Assembly (NCBI RefSeq): GCF_051014445.1
Contig: NW_027488365.1
Location: 3,162,001-3,226,000 of the forward strand
Length of the DNA: 64,000 nucleotides
Direction: 5' to 3'
Source: Colletes latitarsis
Taxonomy: Eukaryota; Arthropoda; Insecta; Hymenoptera; Colletidae
The position numbers were made by a program, and so were the translations under genes. Positions 14,067 through 26,853 of the stretch are shown here, piece by piece (position 1 is the stretch's first letter; each line of letters begins with the position of its first letter). The notes under the pieces were generated by a model, which ran no database searches, had not been told where the DNA came from, and saw only the letters and a list, made by a program, of their open reading frames with translations.

Positions 14067-17000
14067 ATTTTAGAGGATAACGAAAGTTATGTCTAGGTTA
14101 CGCCTGGGATTTGCTCCCATCAAACTCGTGCTTTCGCATTTTTCACATACTTGTGGAACAGATCCTGGGTTTTTTCTGGTATGGATCACGTAGTAATGTG
14201 GTACCACACTGAAACATTCAGTTAAACCTGGTCTTGATAAATATTTTTGAGGATAACGCATGTTAGGTCTGGGTTAGGTCTAGGATTTGCCCTCATCAGG
14301 CTCATTCTTTCGCATATTTCTTATACTTCAAGGATAGATCCTGGGCTATTTTCTGGTTTGGATCACATAGTAATGTGGTACCACACTGAAACAGTCGATT
14401 AAACCAGGTTTCGATCAATATTCTTGAGGATAACGCATGTTAGGTCTAGGTAAGGCCTGGGATTTTCACTCATCAGACTCATTCTTTCGCATTCTTCACA
14501 TACCTGTTGAACGGATCCTGGGTTTTTTCTGGTTTGGATCACGTAGTAATGTGGGACCACACTGAAACAATCAATTAAACCTGGTCTTGATAAATATTTT
14601 AGAGGATAACGCATGTTAGGTCTGGGTTAGGTCTAGGATTTGCTCTCGTCAGGCTCATACTTTCGCATATTTCTCAAACTTGATGGCTAGATCCTGGGCT
14701 TTTTCTGGATTGCATCACGTAGTAATGAAGTACAACACTGAAACAGTCAATTAAACCTGGTTTCCATCAATATCTTAGAGGACAACGCAAGTTAGGTCTG
14801 GGATAGGTCTAGGATTTGCCCTCATCAGACTCATACGTTTCGTTTTTCACATACTTGTTGAACGGATCCTGGGTTTTTTCTGGTTTGGATCACGTAGTAA
14901 TGTGGTACCACACTGAAACATTCAAATAAACCTGGTCTTGATAAATATTTTAGAGGATAACGCATGTTAGGTTTGGGTTAGGTCTAGGATTTGCCCACAT
15001 CAGGCTCATACTTTCGCATATTTCTCATACTTCATGGCTAGATCCTGGGCTGCTTCTGGATTGTATCACGTAGTAATGTGGTACCACGCTGAAACAGTCA
15101 ATTAAACCTTGTTTCGATCGATATTTTAGAGGATAACGCAAGTTAGGTCTGGGATAGGTCTGGGATTTGCCCTCATCAGACTCATGCTTTCGCATTTTTC
15201 ACATACTTGTTGAACAGATCCTGGGTTTTTTCTGGTATGGATCACGTAGTAATGTGGTACCATACTGAAACAGCCCACTAAACCTGGTTTCGATCAATAT
15301 TTTAGAGGATAACGAAAGTTATGTCTAGGTTAGGCCTGGGATTTGCCCTCATCAGACTCATGCTTTCGCATTTTTCACATACTTGTTGAACAGATCCTGG
15401 GTTTTTTTCTGGTTTGGATCACGTAGTAGTGTGGTACCACACCGAAACATTCAGTTAAACCTGGTCTTGATAAATATTTTTGAGGATAACGCATGTTAGG
15501 TCTAGGTTAGGCCGGGGATTTTCACTCATCAGACTCATACTTTCGCATTCTTCACATACTTGTTGAACGGATCCTGAGTTTTTACTGGTTTGGATCACGT
15601 AGTAATGTGGTACCACACTGAAACATTCAATTAAACCTGGTCTTGATAAATATTTTAGAGGATAACACATGTTAGGTCTGGGTTAGGTCTAGGATTTGCC
15701 CTCATCAGGCTCCTCCTTTCGCATATCTCTCATACTTCATGGCTGGATCCTGGGCTATTTCTGGATTGGATCACATAGTAATGTGGTACCACACTGAAAC
15801 AGTCAATTAAACCTGGTTTTGATCAATATTTTAGAGAATAATTCATGTTAGGTCTAGGTTCGGTCAGGGATTTGCTCTCATCAGGCACATTCTTTCGCAT
15901 ATTTCTCATACTTCATGGCTAGATACTGGGCATTTTCTGGATTGCTTCACGTAGTAATAAAGCACAACACTGAAACAGTCAATTAAACCTGGTTTCCATC
16001 AATATTTTAGAGGACAACGCATGTCAGGTCTAGGTTAGGTCTGGGATTTGCTCTCATAAGGGTCATACTGTCGCAGTTTTAACTTACTTGTTGAACGGAT
16101 CCTGGGTTTTTTCTGTTTTGGATCACGTAGTAATGTGGTACCACACTGAAACATTCAATTAAACCTGGTCTTGATAAATATTTTAGAGGATAACACATGT
16201 TAGGTCTGGGTTAGGTCTAGGATTTGCCCTCATCAGGCTCCTCCTTTCGCATATCTCTCATACTTCATGGCTGGATCCTGGGCTATTTCTGGATTGGATC
16301 ACATAGTAATGTGGTACCACGCTGAAACAGTCGATTAAACCTGGTTTCGATCAATATTTTAGAGGATAACGCAAGTTAAGTCTGGGATAGGTCTGTGATT
16401 TGCCCTCATCAGACTCATACTTTCGCATTTTTCACATACTTGTTGAACAGATCCTGGGTTTTTTCTGGTTTGGATCACGTAGTAGTGTGGTACCACACTG
16501 AAACAGTCTATTAAACCTGGTTTTGGTCAATATTTTAGAGAATAATTCATGTTAGGTCTAGGTTAGGTCTGCGATTTGCTCCCATCAGGCTCATTCTTTC
16601 GCATATTTCTCATACTTGATGGCTAGATCCTGGGCTTTTTCTGGATTGCATCACGTAGCAATGAAGTACAACACTGAAACAGTCAATTAAACCAGGTTTC
16701 GATCAATATTTTAGAGAATAATTCATGTTAGGTCTAGGTTAGGTCTGGGATTTGCTCCCATCAGGCTCATTGTTTCGCATATTTGTCATACTTGATGGCT
16801 AGATCCTGGGCTTTTTCTGGATTGAATCACGTAGTAATGAAGTACAACACTGAAACAGTCAATTAAACCTAGTTTCCATCAATATCTTAGAGGACAACGC
16901 AAGTTAGGTCTGGGATAGGTCTGGGATTAGCCCACATCAGGCTCATACTTTCGCGTTTTTCACATACTTGTTGAACAGATCCTGGGTTTTTTCTGGTTTG

Positions 17001-17150
17001 GATCACGTAGTAGACGGTACCACACTGAAACAGTCCATTAATCCTGGTTTGGATCTATATTTTAGAGGATAACGCATGTTAGGTCTAGGTTAGGTCTCGG
17101 ATTTGCCCTCATCAGACTCATACTTTCGCGTTTTTCACATACTTGTTGAA
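14067..17150 (+). repeat. Long-range duplicated block, copy 2 (offset 7220)
   Basis: Partner of 6847-9930. Differences include gttcacg against gatcacg near 16120 and cttagtagacgg against cgtagtagacgg near 17006. The patch at 16181-16316 matches the monomer three units upstream (about 15653-15788) and not the corresponding site in copy 1. The block ends near 17150, where the sequence jumps back in register to the 8876-type monomer. Confidence 0.9.
16181..16316 (+). repeat. Monomer-sized conversion-like patch
   Basis: Within an otherwise matching block, this tract has gataacacatg, ctcctcctttcgc and ggctggatcctgggctatttctgg. It copies the monomer exactly 528 bp (three monomers) upstream. The corresponding sequence in the 7220-bp partner at 8961-9096 is gatgacgcatg with tactgggctgtttctggg. 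The older form is also kept at about 17237-17380, so the patch arose after that copy was made. Gene conversion is the simplest reading; a double unequal exchange would look the same. Confidence 0.65.
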
Positions 17151-18110
17151 CGGATCCTGGGTTTTTTCTGTTTTGGTTCACGTAGTAATGTGGTACCACA
17201 CTGAAACATTCAATTAAACCTGGTCTTGATAAATATTTTAGAGGATGACGCATGTTAGGTTTGGGTTAGGTCTAGGATTTGCCCTCATCAGGCTCATACT
17301 TTCGCATATCTCTCATACTTCATGGCTAGATCGTGGGCTGTTTCTGGGTTGTATCACATAGTAATGTGGTACCACGCTGAAACAGTCGATTAAACCTGGT
17401 TTCGATCAATATTTTAGAGGATAACGCAAGTTAAGTCTGGGATAGGTCTGTGATTTGCCCTCATCAGACTCATACTTTCGCATTTTTCACATACTTGTTG
17501 AACAGATCCTGGGTTTTTTCTGGTTTGGATCACGTAGTAGTGTGGTACCACACAGAAACAGTCTATTAAACCTGGTTTTGGTCAATATTTTAGAGAATAA
17601 TTCATGTTAGGTCTAGGTTAGGTCTGCGATTTGCTCCCATCAGGCTCATTCTTTCGCATATTTCTCATACTTGATGGCTAGATCCTGGGCTTTTTCTGGA
17701 TTGCGTCACGTAGCAATGAAGTACAACACTGAAACAGTCAATTAAACCTAGTTTCAATCAATATCTTAGAGGACAACGCAAGTTAGGTCTGGGATAGGTC
17801 TGGGATTAGCCCACATCAGGCTCATACTTTCGCGTTTTTCACATACTTGTTGAACAGATCCTGGGTTTTTTCTGGTTTGGATCACGTAGTAGACGGTACC
17901 ACACTGAAACAGTCCATTAATCCTGGTTTGGATCTATATTTTAGAGGATAACGCATGTTAGGTCTAGGTTAGGTCTCGGATTTGCCCTCATCAGACTCAT
18001 ACTTTCGCGTTTTTCACATACTTGTTGAACAGATCCTGGCTTTTTTCTGGATTGGGTCACGTAGTAGTGTGGTACCACACTGAAACAGTAGATTAAACCT
18101 GGTTTCGATC
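17151..18110 (+). repeat. Extra copy of the 8876-10020 monomer series
   Basis: From 17151 the sequence again follows the series seen at 8876 onward (gttcacg, gaggatgacgcatg, aagttaagtctggg, tctattaaacctggttttggtc). It lies about 1055 bp, or six monomers, after the related series at 16096. One monomer present at about 9490-9650 is missing here, so the offset to copy 1 falls from 8275 to 8099 bp. The block therefore records a six-monomer duplication followed by a one-monomer loss. Confidence 0.75.
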
Positions 18111-19131
18111 AATATTTTTGAGGATAACGCATGTTAGGTCTAGGTTAGGCCGGGGATTTGCTCTCATCAGGCTCATTCTTTCGCATATTTCTCATACTTG
18201 ACGGCTAGATCCTGGGCTTTCTCTGGATTGCATCACGTAGTGATGAAGTACAACACTGAGACAATCAATTAAACCTGGTTTCCATCAATATTTTAGAGGA
18301 CAGCGCATGTTAGGTCCAGGTTAGGCCTGGGATTTGCGCTCATCAGGGTCATACTTTCGCAGTTTTAACATACATGTTGACCTGATCGAGAGTTTTTTCT
18401 GCTTTGGATCACGTAGTAAAGTGGTACCACACTGAAACAGTCCATTAAACCTGGTTTGGATCAATATTTTTGAGGATAACGCATGTTAGGTCTAGGTTAG
18501 GCCGGGGAATTTCACTCATCAGGCTCATACTTTCGCATATTTCTCATACTTCATGGCTAGATCCTGGGCTGTTTCTGGATTGTATCACATAGTAATGTGG
18601 TACCACGCTGAAACAGTCGATTAAACCTGGTTTCGATCAATATTTTAGAGGATAACGCAAGTTAGGTCTAGGTTAGGCCTGGGATTTGCCCTCATCAGGG
18701 TCATACTTTCGCGTTTTTCACATACTTGTTGAACTGATCCTGGGCTTTTTCTGGTTTGGATCACGTAGTAATGTGGGACCACATTGAAACAGTCAATTAA
18801 ACCTGGTTTCGATCAATATTTTAGAGAATAATTCATGTTAGGTCTAGGTTAGGTCTGGGATTTGCTCTCATCAGGCTCATTCTTTCGCATATTTCTCATA
18901 CTTGATGGCTAGACGCTGGGCTTTTTCTGGATTGCATCACGTAGTAATGAAGTACCACGCTGAAACAGTCGATTAAACCTGGTTTCGATCAATATTTTAG
19001 AGGATAACGCAAGTTAAGTCTGGGATAGGTCTGGGATTTGACCTCATCAGACTCATACTTTCGCGTTTTTCACATACTTGTTGAACAGATCCTGGCTTTT
19101 TTCTGGATTGGGTCACGTAGTAATGAAGTAC

Positions 19132-19874
19132 AACACTGAAACACTCAATTAAACCTGGTTTCGATCAATATTATTGAGGATAACGCACGTTAGGTCTAGG
19201 GTGGCCTGGGATTTTCACTCATCAGACTCATACTTTCGCATTCTTCACATATTTGTTGAACGGATCTTGGGTTTTTTCTGGTGTGGATCACGTAGTAATG
19301 TGGTACCACACTGAAACAATCAATTAAACCTGATCTTGATAAATATTTTACAGGATAACGCATGTTAGGTCTGTGTTAGGTCTAGGATTTGCCCTCATCA
19401 GGCTCATACTTTCGCATATTTCTCATACTTGACGGCTAGATCCTGGGCTTTTTCTGGATTGCATCAGGTAGTAATGAAGTACAACACTGAAACAGTCAAC
19501 TAAACCTGGTTTCGATCAATATTTTTGAGAATAATTCATGTTAGGTCTAGGTTAGGTCTGGGATTTGCTCTCATCAGGCACATTCTTTCGCATATTTCTC
19601 ATACTTGACGGCTAGATCCTGGGCTTTCTCTGGATTGCATCACGTAGTGATGAAGTACAACACTGAAACAATCAATTAAACCTGGTTTCCATCAATATTT
19701 TAGAGGACAGCGCATGTTAGGTCCAGGTTAGGCCTGGGATTTGCTCTCATCAGGGTCATACTTTCGCAGTTTTAACATACATGTTGACCTGATCGAGAGT
19801 TTTTTCTGCTTTGGATCACGTAGTAAAGTGGTACCACACTGAAACAGTCCATTAAACCTGGTTTGGATCAATAT
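19132..19874 (+). repeat. Duplicated block, copy 1 (offset 2640)
   Basis: About four monomers that recur at 21772-22514, exactly 15 monomers (2640 bp) away. Shared rare spellings are attattgaggataacgcacg, taggtctagggtggcctggg, catcaggtagtaatg and aggacagcgcatg. Identity ends at the gtttggatcaatatt of the last monomer. Confidence 0.85.
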
Positions 19875-20449
19875 TTTAGAGGATAACGCATGTTAGGTCT
19901 AGGTTAGGCCGGGGAATTTCACTCATCAGGCTCATACTTTCGCATATTTCTCATACTTCATGGCTAGATCCTGGGCTGTTTCTGGTTTCGTTCACGTAGT
20001 AATGTGGTACCACACTGAAACATTCAATTAAACCTGATCTTGATAAATATTTGAGAGGATAACGCATGTTAGGTCTGGGATATGTCTGGGATTTGCCCTC
20101 ATCAGACTCATACTTTCGCACACTACACATACTCGTTGAACAGATCCTGGGTTTTTTCTGGTTTGGATCACGTAGTAATGTGGTACCACACTGAAACAGT
20201 CGATTAAACCAGGTTTCGATCAATATTATTGAGGATAACGCACGTTAGGTCTAGGGTGGCCTGGGATTCGCCCTCATCAGACTCATACTTTCGCGTTTTT
20301 CACATACTTGTTGAACTGATCCTGGGCTTTTTCTGGTTTGGATCACGTAGTAATGTGGTACCACACTGAAACAGTCAATTAAGCCTGGTTTCGATCAATA
20401 TTTTAGAGAATAATTCATGTTAGGTTTAGGTTAGGTCTGGGATTTGCAC

Positions 20450-21303
20450 TCATCAGGCACATACTTTCGCACACTTCACATACTCGTTTGACAGATCCTG
20501 GGTTATTTTCTGGTTTGGATCACGTAGTAATGTGGGACCACATTGAAACAGTCAATTAAACCTGGTTTCGATCAATATTTTAGAGAATAATTCATGTTAG
20601 GTCTAGGTTAGGTCTGGGATTTGCTCTCATCAGGCTCATTCTTTCGCATATTTCTCATACTTGATGGCTAGATGCTGGGCTTTTTCTGGATTGCATCACG
20701 TAGTAATGAAGTACAACACTGAAACAGTCAATTAAACCTGGTTTCCATCAATATCTTAGAGGACAACGCAAGTTAGGTCTGGGATAGGTCTGGGATTTGC
20801 CCTCATCAGGCTCATACTTTCCGCGTTTTTCACATGCTTGTTGAACAGATCCTGGGTTTTTTCTGGTTTGGATCACGTAGTAGTGTGGGACCACACTGAA
20901 ACAATCAATTAAACCTGGTCTTGATAAATATTTTAGAGGATAACGCATGTTAGGTCTGTGATAGGTCTGGGATTTGCCCTCATCAGACTCATACTTTCGC
21001 ACACTTCACATACTCGTTGAACAGATCCTGGGTTATTTTCTGGTTTGGATCACGTAGTAGTGTGGTACCACACTGAAACAGTCCATTAAACCTGGTTTGG
21101 GTCAATATTTTAGAGCATAACGCATGTTAGGTCTAGGTTAGGTCTGGGATTTTCACTCATCAGACTCATACTTTCGCATTCTTCACATACTTGTTGAACG
21201 GATCCTGGGTTTTTCTGGTTTGGATCACGTAGTAATGTGTGTCCACACTGAAACAATCAATTAAACCTGGCCTTGATAAATATTTTAGAGGATAACGCAT
21301 GTT
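20450..21303 (+). repeat. Duplicated block, copy 2, includes an empty insertion site
   Basis: Partner of 12002-12855. It is also the closest paralogue of the satellite flanking the retroposed insert: 26218-26596 plus 27184-27465 follows 20405-21058 almost base for base, including gatgctgggc and ctttccgcg. The site of insertion corresponds to 20770-20785, which is uninterrupted here. Confidence 0.85.
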
Positions 21304-21771
21304 AGGTTTGGATTAGGTCTAGGATTTGCGCTCATCAGGCTCATACTTTCGCATATCTCTCATACTTCATGGCTAGATCGTGGGTTGTTTCTGGATTGTA
21401 TCACATAGTAATGTGGTACCACGCTGAAACAGTCGATTAAACCTGGTTTCGATCAATATTTTAGAGGATAACGCAAGTTAAGTCTGGGATAGGTGTGGGA
21501 TTTGACCTCATCAGACTCATACTTTCGCGTTTTTCACATACTTGTTGAACAGATCCTGGCTTTTTTCTGGATTGGGTCACGTAGTAGTGTGGTACCACAC
21601 TGAAACAGTAGATTAAACCTGGTTTCGATCAATATTTTTGAAGATAACGCATGTTAGGTCTAGGTTAGGCCGGGGATTTTCACTCATCAGACTCATACTT
21701 TCGCATTCTTCACATACTTGTTGAGCGGATCCTGGGTTTTTACCGGTTTGGATCACGTAGTAGTGTGGTAC

Positions 21772-22514
21772 CACACTGAAACACTCAATTAAACCTGGTT
21801 TCGATCAATATTATTGAGGATAACGCACGTTAGGTCTAGGGTGGCCTGGGATTTTCACTCATCAGACTCATACTTTCGCATTCTTCACATATTTGTTGAA
21901 CGGATCTTGAGTTTTTTCTGGTGTGGATCACGTAGTAATGTGGTACCACACTGAAACAATCAATTAAACCTGATCTTGATAAATATTTTACAGGATAACG
22001 CATGTTAGGTCTGTGTTAGGTCTAGGATTTGCCCTCATCAGGCTCATACTTTCGCATATTTCTCATACTTGACGGCTAGATCCTGGGCTTTTTCTGGATT
22101 GCATCAGGTAGTAATGAAGTACAACACTGAAACAGTCAACTAAACCTGGTTTCGATCAATATTTTAGAGAATAATTCATGTTAGGTCTAGGTTAGGTCTG
22201 GGATTTGCTCTCATCAGGCTCATTCTTTCGCATATTTCTCATACTTGACGGCTAGATCCTGGGCTTTCTCTGGATTGCATCACGTAGTGATGAAGTACAA
22301 CACTGAAACAATCAATTAAACCTGGTTTCCATCAATATTTTAGAGGACAGCGCATGTTAGGTCCAGGTTAGGCCTGGCATTTGCTCTCATCAGGGTCATA
22401 CTTTCGCAGTTTTAACATACATGTTGACCTGATCGAAAGTTTTTTCTGCTTTGGATCACGTAGTAAAGTGGTACCACACTGAAACAGTCCATTAAACCTG
22501 GTTTGGATCAATAT
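21772..22514 (+). repeat. Duplicated block, copy 2 (offset 2640)
   Basis: Partner of 19132-19874. Small differences include cggatcttgagtt against cggatcttgggtt and cctggcatttg against cctgggatttg. Downstream, the sequence switches to the series seen at about 18645, a typical mosaic join. Confidence 0.85.
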
Positions 22515-23039
22515 TTTTGAGGATAACGCAAGTTAGGTCTAGGTTAGGCCTGGGATTTGCCCTCATCAGGGTCATACTTTCGCGTTTTTCACATACTTGT
22601 TGAACTGATCCTGGGCTTTTTCTGGTTTGGATCACGTAGTAATGTGGGACCACATTGAAACAGTCAATTAAACCTGGTTTCGATCAATATTTTAGAGAAT
22701 AATTCATGTTAGGTCTAGGTTAGGTCTGGGATTTGCTCTCATCAGGCTCATTCTTTCGCATATTTCTCATACTTGATGGCTAGATCCTGAGCTGTTTCTG
22801 GATTGTATCACATAGTAATGTGGTACCACGCTGAAACAGTCGATTAAACCTGGTTTCCATCAATATCTTAAAGGACAACGCAAGTTAGGTCTGGGATAGG
22901 TCGGGGATTTGCCCTCATCGGCCTCATACTTTCGCACACTTCACATACTCGTTGAACAGATCCTGGGTTTTTTCTGGTTTGGATCACGTAGTAATGTGGA
23001 ACCACACTGAAACAATCAATTAAACCTGGACTTGATAAA

Positions 23040-24493
23040 TATTTTAGAGGATAACGCATGTTAGGTCTGGGTAAGGTCTAGGATTTGCCCTCGTCAGGCT
23101 CATACTTTCGCATATTTCTCATACTTCATGGCTAGATCCTGGGCAATTTCTGGATTAGATCACGTAGTAATGTGGTACCACTCTGAAACAGTCAATTAAA
23201 CTTGGTTTCCATCAAGATCTTAAAGGACAACGCAAGTTAGGTCTGGGATAGGTCTTGGATTTGCCCTCATCAGGCTCATACTTTCACGTTTTTCACATAC
23301 TTGTTGAACGGATCATGGGTTCTTTCTGGTTTGGATCACGTAGTAGTATGGTACCACACTGAAACAGTCCATTGAACCTGGTTTGGATCAATATTTTAGA
23401 GGATAACGCAAGTTAAGTCTGGGATTGGTCTGGGATTTGACCTCAGCAGACTCACACTTTCGCACACTTCACATACTCGTTGAACAGATCCTGGGTATTT
23501 TCTGGTTTGGATCACGTAGTGATGTGGTACCACACTGAAACAGTCGATTAAACCTGGTTGCGATCATTATTTTAGAGGATAACGCATGTTAGTTCTAGGT
23601 TAGCCCTGGGATTTTCACTCATCACACTCATACTTTCGCATATTTCTCATACTTCATGGCTAGATCCTGGGCTGTTTCTGGATTATATCACGTAGTAATT
23701 TGGTACCACGCTGAAACAGTCAATTAAACCAGGTTTCGATTAATATTTTTGAGGATAACGCATGTTAGGTCTTGGTTAGTTTTGGGATTTTCACTCATCA
23801 GACTCATACTTTCGCATTCTTCACATACTTGTTGAACGGATCATGGGTTTTTTCTGGTTTGGATCACGTAGTAATGTGGGACCACACTGAAACAATCAAT
23901 TAAACCTGGTCTTGATAAATATTTTAGAGGATAACGCATGTTAGGTCTGTGATAGGTCTAGGATTTGCCCTCATCAGCCTCATACTTTCGCATATTTCTC
24001 ATACTTCATGGCTAGATCCTGGGCTATTTCTGGATTGGATCACGTAGTAATGTGGTACCACACTGAAACAGTCAACTAAACCTGGTCTTGATAAATATTT
24101 TAGAGGATAACGCATGTTAGGTCTGGGTAAGGTCTAGGATTTGCCCTCGTCAGGCTCATACTTTCGCATATTTCTCATACTTCATGGCTAGATCCTGGGC
24201 AATTTCTGGATTAGATCACGTAGTAATGTGGTACCACTCTGAAACAGTCAATTAAACTTGGTTTCCATCAAGATCTTAAAGGACAACGCAAGTTAGGTCT
24301 GGGATAGGTCTTGGATTTGCCCTCATCAGGCTCATACTTTCACGTTTTTCACATACTTGTTGAACGGATCATGGGTTTTTTCTGGTTTGGATCACGTAGT
24401 AGTATGGTACCACACTGAAACAGTCCATTGAACCTGGTTTGGATCAATATTTTAGAGGATAACGCAAGTTAAGTCTGGGATTGGTCTGGGATT
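23040..24493 (+). repeat. Six-monomer-spaced duplication pair
   Basis: The series at 23040-23437 (ctgggtaaggtctagg, ttggattagatcacg written as tctggattagatc, ccatcaagatcttaaagg, ctttcacgtttttc, tagtatggtacc) recurs at 24096-24493, exactly 1056 bp (six monomers) away. An older relative is at about 13731-14060, 9326 bp upstream. The three together show reuse of one monomer series at different distances. Confidence 0.8.
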
Positions 24494-26580
24494 TGCCCTC
24501 ATCAGGCTCATACTTTCGCGTTTTTCACATACTTTTTGAACAGATCCTGGGTTTTTTCTGGTTTGGATCACGTAGTAATGTGGTACCACGCTGAAACAGT
24601 CAATTAAACCTGGTTTCAATCAATATTTTAGAGGATAACGCATGTTAGGCCTCGGTTAGGTCTGGGATTTGCTCTCATCAGGCTCATTCTTTCGCATATT
24701 TCTCATACTTGATGGCTAGATCCTGGGCTTTTTCTGGATTGCAGCACGTAGTAATGAAGTACAACACTGAAACAGTCAATTAAACCTGGTTTCCATCAAT
24801 ATCTTAGAGGACAACGCAAGTTAGGTCCGGGATAGTTCTGGGATTTGCCCTCATCAGGCTCATACTTTCGCGTTTTTCACATACTTGTTGAACAGATCCT
24901 GGGTTTTTTCTGGTTTGTATCACGTAGTAGTATGGTACCAAACTGAAAGAGTCCATTAAACCTGGTTTGGATCAATATTTTAGAGGATAACGCAAGTTAG
25001 GTCTGGGATAGGTCTGGGATTTGACCCCATCAGACTCATACTTTCGCACACTTCACATACTCGTTGAACAGATCCTGGGTTATTTTCTGGTTTGGATAAC
25101 ATAGTAATGTGGTACCACACTGAAACAGTCGATTAAACCTGGTCTTGATAAATATTTTAGAGGATAACGCATGTTAGGTCTGGGTTAAGTCTAGGATTTG
25201 CCCTCATCAGGCTCATACTTTCGCATATTTCTCATACTTCATGGCTAGATCCTGGGCTGTTTCTGGATTGTATCACGTAGTAATGTGGAACCACGCTGAA
25301 ACAGTCAATTAAACCTGGTTTCAATCAATATTTTAGAGGATAACGCATGTTAGGCCTCGGTTAGGTCTGGGATTTTCACTCATCAGACTCATACTTTCGC
25401 ATTCTTCACATACTTGTTGAACTGATCCCGGGTTTTTTCTGGTTTGGATCACGTAGTAATGTGGGACCACACTGAAACAGTTCATTAAACCTGGTTTCGC
25501 TCAATATTTTAGAGGATAACGCATGTTAGGTCTAGGTTAGGTCTGGGATTTGCTCTCATCAGGCTCATTCTTTCGCATATTTCTCATACTTGATGGCTAG
25601 ATCCTGGGCTTTTTCTGGATTGCATCACGTAGTAATGTAGTACCACACTGAAACAGTCAATGAAACCTGGTTTTCATCAATATTTTAGAGGACCACGCAA
25701 ATTAGGTCAAGGTAAGGCCTGAGATTTTCACTGATCAGACTCATACTTTCGCATTCTTCACATACTTGTTGAACGGATCCTGGGTTTTTTCTGGTTTGGA
25801 TCACGTAGTAATGTGGTACCACACTGAAACAGTCGATTAAACCTGGTTTCGATCAATATTTTAGAGGATAACGCAAGTTAAGTCTGGGATTGGTTTGGGA
25901 TTTGACCTCATCAGACTCATAATTTCGCACACTTCACATACTCGTTGAACAGATCCTGGGTTATTTTCTGATTTGGATCACATAGTAATGTGGTACCACA
26001 CTGAAACAGTCGATTAAACCAGGTTTCGATCAATATTTTTGAGGATAACGCATGTTAGGTCTAGGTTAGGCCTGGGATTTTCACTCATCAGACTCATACT
26101 TTCGCATTCTTCACATACTTGTTGAACGGATCCTGGGTTTTTTCTGGTTTGGATCACGTAGTAATGTGGGACCACACTGAAACAGGCAATTAAACTTAGT
26201 TTCGATCAATATTTTAGAGAATAATTCATGTTAGGTCTAGGTTAGGTCTGGGATTTGCTCTCATCAGGCTCATACTTTCGCACACTTCACATACTCGTTT
26301 GACAGATCCTGGGTTATTTTCTGGTTTGGATCACGTAGTAATGTGGGACCACACTGAAACAGTCAATTAAACCTGGTTTCGATCAATATTTTAGAGAATA
26401 ATTCATGTTATGTCTAGGTTAGGTCTGGGATTTGCTCTCATCAGGCTCATTCTTTCGCATATTTCTCATACTTGATGGCTAGATGCTGGGCTTTTTCTGG
26501 ATTGCATCACGTAGTAATGAAGTACAACACTGAAACAGTCAATTAAACCTGGTTTCCATCATTATCTTAGAGGACAACGC

Positions 26581-26596
26581 AAGTTAGGTCTGGGAT
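26581..26596 (+). repeat. Left target-site duplication of the insert
   Basis: aagttaggtctgggat, ordinary satellite sequence, stands directly before the insert and is repeated at 27182-27197 directly after its A tail. The first two bases are ambiguous because the A tail could supply them, so the certain duplication is 14 bp and the maximum is 16 bp. This length and arrangement are typical of target-primed reverse transcription. Confidence 0.93.
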
Positions 26597-26682
26597 GTCG
26601 CGGGCGGCCGCCTCGGCGTGGCGGATGACCTAGGCTGGGAGGGGGGTCCTGAGGGGACCCTCCTCCCGCCAGGCGGCGCCGG

Positions 26683-26727
26683 GTCGGACCGGTTGGGGGT
26701 AGTAGTGCCTCCCCCTACCGGTCCGAC
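26683..26727 (+). other. Inverted repeat (stem) in insert
   Basis: The left arm gtcggaccggttggggg (26683-26699) pairs with the right arm ccccctaccggtccgac (26711-26727). There are 16 matched bases and one mismatch around an 11-base loop. In RNA this would be a very stable hairpin. Confidence 0.8.
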
Positions 26728-26802
26728 GCAAGGGGAGGCACCCTCGGCGGTCTGGTGCGGCCATGAACGCCCGGCCGCCGAGGGGTGGAAACGGGGTCGC
26801 GG

Positions 26803-26830
26803 GCGGTTGCGAGTTGGGGCTCGCAGCCGC
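26803..26830 (+). other. Inverted repeat (stem) in insert
   Basis: gcggttgcgag (26803-26813) pairs with ctcgcagccgc (26820-26830), 11 pairs including one G-U, around the loop ttgggg. Confidence 0.75.
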
Positions 26831-26853
26831 CACTAAACGCGGCCCCGGGACGG

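Larger units (their letters stand above)
1..26596. repeat. 176-bp satellite array, left segment
   Basis: About 151 head-to-tail monomers of roughly 176 bp, all in one orientation. The period is visible from landmark strings such as attttagagg (521, 697) and ttagag (3165, 3341). Each monomer has conserved parts (the ttagaggataacgc block, the TTAGGTC-type block, atcacgtagta, and the ggtaccac palindrome followed by actgaaacagtc) and a more variable part after actttcgc. Neighbouring monomers differ visibly, and several divergent monomer classes are interleaved. No inversion, gene, tRNA or rRNA was seen anywhere in this stretch. Satellite identity is read directly from the sequence; its chromosomal position is unknown. 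I do not recognise it as a named satellite family. Confidence 0.97.
26597..26836 (+). pseudogene. Possible C-terminal coding remnant of the element
   Basis: The frame beginning at the first base of the insert stays open for 79 codons and ends in taa at 26834-26836. It has no ATG near its start, and the first possible start would be a GTG at 26618. If the insert is a 5'-truncated LINE, this could be the end of its last protein. The translation is low-complexity (rich in G, P, R) and no domain or zinc knuckle is recognised. Two stem-forming inverted repeats lie inside it, and GC-rich DNA often has open frames by chance, so a non-coding reading is at least as likely. Confidence 0.25.
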
